Shown: positions 1-5,107 of the stretch, one piece after another
How the letters are laid out: the number at the start of each line of letters is the position of its first letter
Position numbering within the stretch: position 1 is the stretch's first letter
Notes under the pieces: generated by a model
The model's database searches: none
What the model was told of the DNA's origin: nothing
What the model saw: the letters and a program-made list of their open reading frames with translations, nothing else
Program-made: the position numbers and the translations under genes
Origin: CAYZXU01 sp964482535
GTDB taxonomy: Bacteria > Desulfobacterota > Desulfobacteria > Desulfobacterales > BuS5
Direction of reading: 5' to 3'
NCBI GenBank assembly: GCA_964482535.1
Contig: CAYZXU010000135.1
Coordinates: 1-5,932 of the forward strand
Length of the DNA: 5,932 bases

Positions 1-71
1 AATCTTACCTTAAGATTATGCGGAGTTATATAGGCGAATTTGAGTTTGATAATTTGGAAGGGATGAAGTAA
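1..71 (+). CDS. Possible 3' end of an upstream gene (partial)
   Basis: One forward frame is open from the window edge to a TAA at 69-71. It would encode a C-terminus ending in GEFEFDNLEGMK. The base composition is clearly less AT-rich than the stretch that follows (72-228), which is what a coding-to-intergenic switch looks like. Only about 22 codons are visible and no family can be recognised. An open frame of this length can also arise by chance, so this is a tentative call. Confidence 0.35.
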   Translation, partial: SYLKIMRSYIGEFEFDNLEGMK

Positions 72-106
72 AAAATAATTTTAATAAATAAATTACCTAA
101 TTAATA

Positions 107-191
107 TTTAGTCAGCTAAAAAATATAATCTTATATTGTGAATAAAGTTTTCAAAAAATGTTGACTAAACTAAAAAAATACTTATAATAAG
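107..191 (+). promoter_or_regulatory. Candidate operator palindromes upstream of the TetR-family gene
   Basis: Three symmetric elements crowd the promoter. TTTAG-TCAG-CTAAA is an inverted repeat at 107-120. TTTAGTCA (107-114) is the exact reverse complement of TGACTAAA (162-169), which overlaps the -35 box. CTTAT-A-ATAAG is a perfect palindrome at 181-191 that covers the -10 box. TetR-family repressors commonly bind palindromes over their own promoters, so autoregulation is a reasonable inference. In such AT-rich DNA some of this symmetry may be chance. Confidence 0.3.
161..188 (+). promoter_or_regulatory. Sigma70-type promoter for the TetR-family gene
   Basis: TTGACT (161-166) matches the -35 consensus at five of six bases. 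It is followed after 16 bp by a perfect TATAAT -10 box (183-188). Transcription would start near 195, leaving a leader of about 34 nt before the ATG at 229. Confidence 0.65.
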
Positions 192-228
192 AGTTAACAA
201 ATAAATATAATTCAGGGAATAATTAATT

Positions 229-858
229 ATGGGAATAAAAGAAAGAAAAGAAAGAGAAAAGGAAAGGAGAAGGCAGCAGATAATAATAGCTGCAAAAAGA
301 GTTTTTTCCGACAAAGGTTTTAACAAAGCTACAATGGAAGATATTGCCCAGGAGGCTGAGCTGAGCCCTGGAACCATATATCTTTATTTTAAAAACAAGG
401 ACGAATTATATGCGTCTCTATCTTTAAGGATTCTTCAGTATATTCTTTTAAGGGTTGAACATGTTAACGAAGAAAAGGATATGAACCCTGAGGAAAAAGT
501 TAAGGCTTTGATGGAAGCCATGTATGATGTTTATGAGTTTGATCCGTTGATTATTATTAATATTTTTCATCTTCAATCCAGTGAAACACTGAAGAACTTA
601 TCTTCCGATCTCCTTGAAGAGCTTAATGAGCTGTCAAGCAAATCCATAGAGCTTATTGCACAAATTTTTCAGGAAGGAATAGACGAGGGATATTTCATCG
701 ACAAACATCCGGTTGCTCTTACTGATATTTTTTGGGCTTTATTTTCTGGGGTTGTACTCTGGGAGACAAGTAAAAACATCATAGATGATGATAAAGACCA
801 TCTTAAGGATACCCTGCGAACAGCTTTTGAAATAATCGTCCGCGGGTTTAAAAAATAA
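229..858 (+). CDS. TetR/AcrR-family transcriptional regulator
   Basis: This is a cytoplasmic DNA-binding repressor-type protein of 209 residues, normal for the TetR family. A charged N-terminal tail (residues 1-16, rich in Lys, Arg and Glu) precedes the first helix (QIIIAAKRVFSDKGF). The helix-turn-helix follows at about residues 35-61, with the typical TMEDIAQEAELSPGTIYLYF pattern running into KNKDELY. The rest is a helical ligand-binding and dimerisation domain, which varies between family members, so the ligand cannot be read from the sequence. The ATG at 229 is preceded by AGGGA (214-218) at 10 nt. A good promoter with overlapping palindromes lies upstream, which suggests autoregulation. 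The next gene, lolA, has its own promoter 174 bp after the stop, so the regulator is probably a single-gene unit. Its other targets are unknown. Confidence 0.93.
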   Translation: MGIKERKEREKERRRQQIIIAAKRVFSDKGFNKATMEDIAQEAELSPGTIYLYFKNKDELYASLSLRILQYILLRVEHVNEEKDMNPEEKVKALMEAMYDVYEFDPLIIINIFHLQSSETLKNLSSDLLEELNELSSKSIELIAQIFQEGIDEGYFIDKHPVALTDIFWALFSGVVLWETSKNIIDDDKDHLKDTLRTAFEIIVRGFKK

Positions 859-881
859 TTTTATATCAATTTTCCATTCAT

Positions 882-907
882 TATGAGGTCTTTGCAAAGG
901 CCTCATA
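882..907. terminator. Strong hairpin after the TetR gene, possible terminator
   Basis: TATGAGGTCTT (882-892) pairs with AAGGCCTCATA (897-907) in an 11-bp stem with one G-T wobble and a TGCA loop. It begins 24 bp after the TetR stop codon, where a terminator is expected. However, no T-run follows it on either strand, so it is not a textbook intrinsic terminator. It could instead protect the mRNA 3' end. Confidence 0.45.
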
Positions 908-991
908 GGTATATCCTGCATTCGTTTTTCTGCCCATATCCCCAATTCTAATAATCTGTAATTTTACTATAGATTTTTTTATCAAAAAACA

Positions 992-1010
992 TTGAATATG
1001 AGAAATTCAA
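992..1010. repeat. Small inverted repeat upstream of the lolA promoter
   Basis: TTGAAT (992-997) and ATTCAA (1005-1010) are exact reverse complements separated by 7 bp, ending 22 bp before the -35 box of the lolA promoter. Position and size would suit a regulator binding site, but no specific protein can be proposed. Confidence 0.25.
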
Positions 1011-1031
1011 GTTAAAGATAAAAAAATACTG

Positions 1032-1060
1032 TTTACAGGGCACTTTTTTATTACTATAAC
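1032..1060 (+). promoter_or_regulatory. Sigma70-type promoter for lolA-nadA
   Basis: TTTACA (1032-1037) and TATAAC (1055-1060) each match the consensus at five of six bases and are separated by the ideal 17 bp. Transcription would start near 1067, about 36 nt before the lolA ATG. Confidence 0.6.
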
Positions 1061-1102
1061 AGGTTAGTTTTATTATTTTAAAAGGGGTTTTTATCTTTAA
1101 AT

Positions 1103-1789
1103 ATGCATTATAAAAAATTATTATTTATTCTTGTTTTTATATTTTTCAATTACAAGGCTTTCAGCGGAGAGGTTCTTTCTCCTGAAAATCGGGATAAAAC
1201 AAAAGAGACTTCTAAACTCGAAAAAATTGTTGCCAGTCTTGAAAAGAAGTATTCAGTTGCCGATTTTTCAGCAGATTTTTTTCAAAAATCGACTATAAAG
1301 GCAATGGATATAACAGAGACAGCCTTTGGTAAAATTTTTGTTAAGCAGCCCTGCATGATGAGATGGGAGTACGAAAATCCTGAAGAACAGACCATTATTT
1401 CAGATGGTACAACCTTATGGGTTTACAGACCCGAAGATAATCAGGTAATGACAGGCAAGTCTCCCAGCTTTTTTGGAGGGGGAAAAGGAGCCGGATTTCT
1501 TGCAGATATGAGCAGTTTAAAAAAACAGTTCATTATAAGCCTGGAAAAAACAGACAAAATGTTTTATGTGTTAAAATTGCTTTCAAAAGAGAAAACATCT
1601 GACATGGCCTCAATTTTTTTGTGGTTATCAAAGAGCTCCTTTACTGTTTTGCGTATAACTACATATAATTCATATAATGATGAAACCATAATTAACCTGA
1701 GCAATATCAAGTTTAACCAGGCTCTGCCGGATTCCATGTTTAAATTTTTTATGCCCGAAGGTGTTGATATACTAAGTATAGATGAGTAG
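1103..1789 (+). CDS. lolA: Outer-membrane lipoprotein carrier protein LolA
   Basis: LolA is the periplasmic chaperone that takes lipoproteins released from the inner membrane by the LolCDE transporter and carries them to the outer membrane. The 228-residue product starts with a signal peptide (KK, then a hydrophobic stretch to about residue 19, likely cut near AFS-GEV) with no lipobox cysteine, as expected for a soluble carrier. Family signatures are visible: FSADFFQ (55-61), GKIFVKQP-x-MMRWEYENPEEQ (76-96), ISDGTTLWVYRPEDNQV (99-115) and the C-terminal PDSMFKFFMPEG (209-220). The ATG at 1103 is the only plausible start, because an in-frame stop lies at 1079-1081. Its best Shine-Dalgarno (AAGGGG, 1082-1087) sits rather far upstream, 15 nt away. 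The gene is followed at 17 bp by nadA, so the two are probably co-transcribed, although their functions are unrelated. Confidence 0.9.
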   Translation: MHYKKLLFILVFIFFNYKAFSGEVLSPENRDKTKETSKLEKIVASLEKKYSVADFSADFFQKSTIKAMDITETAFGKIFVKQPCMMRWEYENPEEQTIISDGTTLWVYRPEDNQVMTGKSPSFFGGGKGAGFLADMSSLKKQFIISLEKTDKMFYVLKLLSKEKTSDMASIFLWLSKSSFTVLRITTYNSYNDETIINLSNIKFNQALPDSMFKFFMPEGVDILSIDE

Positions 1790-1806
1790 ACAGGAGTAGA
1801 AATAGT

Positions 1807-2700
1807 ATGAAAGACAAAATTAAAAGCTGGCTGAAAAAAAGAAACGGAATTATTCTTGCGCATAATTATCAGCCCCCTGAGATTCAGGATGTGGCTGACC
1901 TTTGCGGTGATTCCCTGGAACTTAGCATAAAAGCCTCAAAAACCGATGCAGAGGTTATTCTGTTTTGCGGTGTTTCTTTTATGGCTGAAACAGCCTCCAT
2001 ACTCTCTCCTGAAAAGAAAGTGCTTCTTCCAAAAAAAGACGCTGGGTGTCCCATGGCCGATATGATAACCGCCGAAAAACTTGCGAAAAAGATGAAAGAG
2101 TTTCCTGGCGTACCTGTTGTAACCTATGTTAATTCAACCGCTTCTGTTAAAGCTCTTTCAACAGTATGCTGTACTTCAGCCAATGTTGTTAAAGTGGTAA
2201 ACAGCTTTAAAGAAAATGAATTATTGATGGTTCCGGACAGGAACTTATCGGCGTTTGCAGCGTCTAAAACCGACAAAAAAATTCATTTTTGGGACGGATA
2301 CTGTCCTGTGCATGACAGGCTTGGACGTGATGATGTACTGAAGGCAAAACAAAAATATCCTGATGCGCTGCTCCTGGCACATCCTGAATGCAGACAGGAA
2401 GTCTTGAAAATTAGCGATGCTGTGTTAAGCACATCAGGAATGATAAGTTATGCAAATAAATCAAAGAAAAAATCTTTTATAATAGCAACGGAAATAGGAA
2501 TTTTGTATCCGCTGAAAAAGGCAAATCCTGACAAGAATTTTTATCCTGCATCAGATAAGATGGAGTGTATTGACATGAAAAAGATAAAACTTGCGGATAT
2601 TTTAAGAAGTCTTGAGTTTCTGGAAGGTGAAGTCAAGGTGCCGGAAAAAATCCGCGAACCTGCCATGAAAGCTGTTCAGAAAATGATAGAACTGTCATAA
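1807..2700 (+). CDS. nadA: Quinolinate synthase NadA
   Basis: NadA condenses iminoaspartate with dihydroxyacetone phosphate to form quinolinate, the precursor of NAD, in the cytoplasm using an oxygen-sensitive [4Fe-4S] cluster. The 297-residue product is the compact form, close to the Thermotoga maritima enzyme. The three cluster cysteines are in the expected places: C81 (DAGCPMADM), C166 (DGYCPVHDRLG) and C254 (KMECIDM). Active-site signatures are present too: AHNYQ (18-22), GDS (34-36), TYVNS (106-110), CTSAN (122-126), HPEC (192-195) and TSGM (209-212). AGGAG (1792-1796) lies 10 nt before the ATG, and two tandem stops (TAA TAA, 2698-2703) end the frame. It probably shares the lolA promoter. 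No nadB or nadC is in the window. It converges on the Sec-containing Fe-S carrier gene. Confidence 0.96.
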   Translation: MKDKIKSWLKKRNGIILAHNYQPPEIQDVADLCGDSLELSIKASKTDAEVILFCGVSFMAETASILSPEKKVLLPKKDAGCPMADMITAEKLAKKMKEFPGVPVVTYVNSTASVKALSTVCCTSANVVKVVNSFKENELLMVPDRNLSAFAASKTDKKIHFWDGYCPVHDRLGRDDVLKAKQKYPDALLLAHPECRQEVLKISDAVLSTSGMISYANKSKKKSFIIATEIGILYPLKKANPDKNFYPASDKMECIDMKKIKLADILRSLEFLEGEVKVPEKIREPAMKAVQKMIELS

Positions 2701-2750
2701 TAAATAGAGCGTTTTTATTATTTAAAGTTCTGATTTTTTCAAATAAAACT

Positions 2751-2789
2751 AATATGGCAACACTTTTTTCATATGCGTATTGCCATATT
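2751..2789 (-). terminator. Inverted repeat between convergent nadA and HesB-like genes
   Basis: AATATGGCAA (2751-2760) and TTGCCATATT (2780-2789) are perfect 10-bp reverse complements around a 19-nt loop. On the minus strand the hairpin starts 13 nt after the HesB-like stop codon and is followed by a T-rich stretch (AGTTTTATTTG), so it may terminate that transcript. It could also stop read-through from nadA, although the + strand side has a weaker T-run. The loop is long for an intrinsic terminator. Confidence 0.45.
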
Positions 2790-2802
2790 TATAAAATTCA
2801 AA

Positions 2803-3117
2803 TTATGAGCAGCAGCTTCCTGTGGTGCCGCAACTGCCGCATTCTGAACTCGACTTCATGTTGGAAGTCAGTTTATAACCCATGTCTGTAAAATCAATAC
2901 TTACAGGCTTTATCTCGTTATAAAATTTTTTTTCAATAACATATTTGATTCCGTCAATTTCAAAAACTTCGTCATCATTTTTCTGCTCATCCAGAGCCAT
3001 TGCCAATGATGGTCCGCCTCATCCTCCTGAGTTTAAGAAAACACGAATAGGCGTTGCCTCTCTTTCTTTAAAAAAATCTTTCAACTGATTTTTAGCTGAT
3101 TCTGTAACCTCAACCAT
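2803..3117 (-). CDS. HesB/IscA-like selenoprotein (in-frame TGA read as selenocysteine)
   Basis: This is an A-type Fe-S carrier-like protein of 104 residues in which codon 33 is TGA (3019-3021). The frame runs uninterrupted from the ATG at 3117 (MVEVTESAKNQLKDFF), through SGG-U-GGPSLAMALDE, to a cysteine-rich tail (ECGSCGTTGSCCS, C93, C96, C102, C103). E. coli IscA has SGCSGMAY at the same place and ends in ECGCGESF, so the Sec takes the position of the first cluster-ligand cysteine (Cys35). GGGAG (3124-3128) lies 6 nt before the ATG, and a SECIS-like hairpin follows the TGA. HesB-like selenoproteins are reported in deltaproteobacteria. The biochemical role here is inferred: Fe-S assembly or delivery, or a redox function. 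It may be transcribed with the macrodomain gene 62 bp upstream. The alternative is a pseudogene with one nonsense mutation, which is less likely given the intact flanks. The short frame starting at the TTG at 3006 is an artefact of stopping at TGA. Confidence 0.88.
2991..3012 (-). promoter_or_regulatory. Bacterial SECIS-like hairpin for Sec insertion
   Basis: In the mRNA sense, starting 7 nt after the UGA, CCA-UCAUU pairs with AAUGG-(CUC bulge)-UGG around a GGC loop. The loop begins 15 nt after the UGA. Bacterial SECIS elements are stem-loops directly downstream of the Sec codon with a small apical loop carrying a G near its 5' side, and this fits that model. It lies inside the coding sequence and would be bound by SelB. 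The structure was read by eye, not computed. Confidence 0.6.
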
Positions 3118-3179
3118 GATTTTCTCCCTTTTTTTTATAGTATTAACATATTTAATTAATAAACTGTCGGAGTTAAAAA

Positions 3180-3725
3180 TTATTCATTGAAACAAGGTTT
3201 GTCAATGGAGGAATAGAATAATTGTTTTAAATAACGATTATATATTGCATAATGCCTTGCCGAAAAAACCGTAAAAATAACTTTTTTGACACTTGTGTTA
3301 TCTTTTAAAAAATTACATGTTGTGTCAATTGCAATACTGCAGGCATCTTCAACAGGATATCCGTATACTCCACAGCTTATTGCGGGGAAGGCTATGGATG
3401 AAATTTCATGCCTGACTGCAAGCAGAAGGCTGTTCTCATAACAGAGTGACAGAAGCTTTTTATCCCCAGGTCGTCCCCTGTAAACAGGTCCGACAGTATG
3501 GATAACAAACCTGGCAGGAAGGTTGTAGCCCCTGGTTATTCTTGCTTCGCCGGTGGGGCAGCCACCAATTTTACGACATTCTTCAAGCAGTTCAGGTCCT
3601 GCTGCCCTGTGTATTGCGCCGTCAACACCTCCACCGCCCAAAAGAGTTGTGTTGGCGGCATTTACAATGGCATCTATCTTTAACGTGGTTATATCTTTTT
3701 GTATAATCTCTATTCTTTTTTTCAT
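3180..3725 (-). CDS. ymdB: Macrodomain protein, MacroD/YmdB-type ADP-ribose hydrolase
   Basis: This cytoplasmic macrodomain protein (181 residues, single domain) would deacetylate O-acetyl-ADP-ribose and may remove mono-ADP-ribose from proteins. The match to E. coli YmdB is close: DAIVNAANTTLLGGGGVDGA (residues 18-37) has the catalytic N25 and D35 at the same positions. It is followed by IHRAAGPELLEEC, CPTGEARIT (56-64), VIHTVGPVYRG (74-84) and the phosphate-binding loop AFPAISCGVYGYP (112-124). The start overlaps the stop of the upstream MscS gene in an ATGA arrangement (3722-3725) with only a weak A-rich ribosome site, so translation is probably coupled to that gene. The HesB-like gene follows after 62 bp. 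The ORF ends in a short non-conserved tail (about residues 170-181). The molecular function is secure at family level; the cellular substrate is unknown. Confidence 0.93.
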   Translation of the reverse strand: MKKRIEIIQKDITTLKIDAIVNAANTTLLGGGGVDGAIHRAAGPELLEECRKIGGCPTGEARITRGYNLPARFVIHTVGPVYRGRPGDKKLLSLCYENSLLLAVRHEISSIAFPAISCGVYGYPVEDACSIAIDTTCNFLKDNTSVKKVIFTVFSARHYAIYNRYLKQLFYSSIDKPCFNE

Positions 3726-4816
3726 GTTACATTCTTTTTATTTATTATGGTGATATCTCTTTTTGGAAATGGGATCTCTATCCCTTCTTTATCAAAAGCC
3801 TCCTTAATATTATCAGTTACAAAAGAAATAGTATCCATGCGTTTTCTGGCGTTATCGATCCATACCCTGAGTTGAAGATCAACTGAAGATTCACCGAAAT
3901 TTCTTACAACAACTTGAACCGGCATATCCTTTGAAACCCAGGGCAGTCTTTTTGCGACTTGAGTTATTATCTCTTTTGCCTTTTTTAAATCCGTATCATA
4001 TGAAACCCCAATATTTACCCTTACCCTTATTTTTGACGATATAATGGTATAGTTAACAATATCCCGTTTCATAATTTCATTATTCGGTATAATAATAATG
4101 ATATTATCGGTTGTTTTTATTCTGGTTGCCCTGAGACCGATATCAATAACATCTCCCCAGGAAGAACTTCCTGAAGGCGAGCTCCACAACTCAATCCTGT
4201 CACCGATTTCAAAGGGACGGTCTATAAAGAGCAGTATCCCTGCGATAATATTTGAAAGGGTATCTTTTGCTGCAAAGCTTATTGCCAGGCCTGCGATTCC
4301 TGCTCCTGCAACAAAAGGCATGATATTTACTCCCAGAATATCAAGGGATAAAATCCCTGACGTTGCATAGATAATTACTCCTGTAAATTTATTCAAAAGA
4401 TCAAACAGGATATCATCTGTCTTGGTTTTTGTCTTTAAGACAATATTATTTTTAAGATGTTCAAGCAAAATTATACAAGCTTCTTTAATTGGAGCTGCAA
4501 ACAGCATAATAAAAAAAGCATATAAAATCTTTTCGAGGAGTACGGCTTCAAAGAGTTTCAGGATATAGGCAAGTGTTAAAAGGAAAAGTGTATAAAAAGA
4601 TAATCTGTATATTATATTGAGAGTTTGGTCCTTTATTTTGATAAATTCGGATCTGTTTAGTTTTTTATAAAAAAACGGAATAAAAATTTTTAATACCGCC
4701 CATACAATCAATGCCGATATAATGGCCCCGGCAGTTTTGTAAAAAAGCAAAAGATTCACGTTGGCAGTCAAAAATATGACGCCAATACTTTTAAAAAAAG
4801 AGATCAGGTGGTTCAT
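3722..4816 (-). CDS. MscS-family mechanosensitive ion channel
   Basis: This is an inner-membrane channel of the MscS superfamily, which opens under membrane tension to release solutes during hypo-osmotic shock. With the start used here it has 364 residues. Hydrophobic helices lie at about 25-49, 69-88, 95-118 and 145-165. The pore-lining helix and signature follow: PFVAGAGIAGLAISFAAKDT (167-186), then LSNIIAGILLFIDRPFEIGD (187-206). The cytoplasmic beta and alpha/beta domains run to the end (GLRATRIKT 228-236, IPNNEI 243-248). The beta domain carries an extra Ser-rich loop (211-220, SSPSGSSSW). The ATG at 4816 is preferred because AAAAGG (4823-4828) lies 6 nt upstream. An in-frame ATG at 4867 would add 17 residues; it lacks a Shine-Dalgarno but overlaps the stop of a small ORF. 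The gene overlaps the macrodomain gene by 4 bp and heads the minus-strand run. Confidence 0.92.
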   Translation of the reverse strand: MNHLISFFKSIGVIFLTANVNLLLFYKTAGAIISALIVWAVLKIFIPFFYKKLNRSEFIKIKDQTLNIIYRLSFYTLFLLTLAYILKLFEAVLLEKILYAFFIMLFAAPIKEACIILLEHLKNNIVLKTKTKTDDILFDLLNKFTGVIIYATSGILSLDILGVNIMPFVAGAGIAGLAISFAAKDTLSNIIAGILLFIDRPFEIGDRIELWSSPSGSSSWGDVIDIGLRATRIKTTDNIIIIIPNNEIMKRDIVNYTIISSKIRVRVNIGVSYDTDLKKAKEIITQVAKRLPWVSKDMPVQVVVRNFGESSVDLQLRVWIDNARKRMDTISFVTDNIKEAFDKEGIEIPFPKRDITIINKKNVT

Positions 4817-4863
4817 TAAATACCTTTTAAAGGGGGTCAGGGTTATTAAAAAGATACTGAATA

Positions 4864-4941
4864 TCATACAAGGGTTGAAGTTTCAATATTTACTTCTAAT
4901 GCTGCAGGGCAACCGGTTTGTTTTAAAATTATTGTTGACAT
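4864..4941 (-). CDS. Possible 25-codon small ORF upstream of the MscS gene
   Basis: An ATG at 4941 opens a frame encoding MSTIILKQTGCPAALEV followed by NIETSTLV, with a purine-rich AAGAGAG about 6 nt upstream. Its TGA (4864-4866) overlaps the alternative MscS start at 4867 in an ATGA arrangement, and its base composition is less AT-rich than the flanks. No family is recognised and no signal sequence or membrane segment is seen. It could be a leader peptide coupled to the channel gene, a remnant of a larger gene, or chance. Its start codon lies over the + strand promoter of the divergent gene. Confidence 0.25.
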   Translation of the reverse strand: MSTIILKQTGCPAALEVNIETSTLV

Positions 4942-4961
4942 GATTAACTCTCTTATATAAT
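4935..4961 (+). promoter_or_regulatory. Promoter for the DUF4198 gene
   Basis: TTGACA (4935-4940) and TATAAT (4956-4961) both match the sigma70 consensus perfectly, but the spacer is only 15 bp, shorter than the usual 16-18. Such a promoter may be weak without an activator that bends or twists the DNA. Transcription would begin near 4968, giving a long leader of about 140 nt. Confidence 0.5.
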
Positions 4962-4975
4962 TAAATTGACATAAT
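4935..4975 (+). repeat. Direct repeat TTGACATRAT around the DUF4198 promoter
   Basis: TTGACATGAT (4935-4944) and TTGACATAAT (4966-4975) match at nine of ten bases. They are 31 bp apart start to start, about three helical turns, so they face the same side of the DNA. One copy supplies the -35 box and the other covers the start-site region, which would suit repressor binding. The repeat does not match any regulator motif that I can name with confidence. Confidence 0.3.
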
Positions 4976-5031
4976 CTGCGGGCACGAAGCCTTGCTCAAC
5001 TTGTTTTCTTGAAATTTTTGATTAATAATTT

Positions 5032-5085
5032 AACCACGAAGGTAAATGCATCAGGAAGGTGCGTTATTTTTTTCGTGGTTTTTTT
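5032..5085 (+). terminator. Terminator-like hairpin in the leader of the DUF4198 gene
   Basis: AACCACGAA (5032-5040) pairs perfectly with TTCGTGGTT (5072-5080). Inside, AATGCATC (5045-5052) pairs with GGTGCGTT (5058-5065), using two G-T wobbles, around the loop AGGAA. A run of seven T residues (5078-5084 region) follows directly. This is intrinsic-terminator geometry, lying between the promoter and the ribosome binding site (AAGGAG, 5093-5098) of the same gene, so it may act as an attenuator. The AACCACGAAGG arm also resembles dispersed palindromic repeats, so it might be a repeat copy used as a terminator. Confidence 0.55.
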
Positions 5086-5107
5086 GTATTATAAGGAGAT
5101 GAATAAA

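Noticed and set aside
165..377. Minus-strand hydrophobic frame over the TetR start
   Set aside because: Its hydrophobic residues are the antisense of the Lys/Glu/Arg-rich TetR N-terminus, and it overlaps the promoter and start of a clear gene.
739..945. Minus-strand frame of 68 codons at the end of the TetR gene
   Set aside because: It is antisense to the TetR coding region, runs through the 882-907 hairpin and resembles no known protein.
1564..1863. Minus-strand frame of 99 codons across the lolA-nadA junction
   Set aside because: It is antisense to two well-supported genes and covers their junction and ribosome site, so it is a chance open frame.
2803..3006. A 67-codon minus-strand gene starting at TTG 3006
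   Set aside because: It has no ribosome binding site and lacks the N-terminal third of the HesB/IscA fold. The frame continues upstream through the TGA to a well-placed ATG at 3117.
3498..3753. Two + strand frames within the macrodomain gene
   Set aside because: They are antisense shadows of a strongly conserved coding sequence and have no family resemblance of their own.
4098..4370. + strand frame of 90 codons within the MscS gene
   Set aside because: It mirrors the conserved pore-helix coding region on the other strand and shows no independent start signal or family match.
5009..5107. N-terminal extension of the DUF4198 protein to an ATG at 5009
   Set aside because: The extension would cross the leader hairpin and T-run and would bury the signal peptide. 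The ATG at 5108 has AAGGAG at 9 nt and begins a normal signal sequence.
4962..5107. Cobalamin riboswitch in the DUF4198 leader
   Set aside because: No B12 box (GCCACTG-like) or other conserved cobalamin-riboswitch segments were seen, and the leader is too short for the full aptamer.
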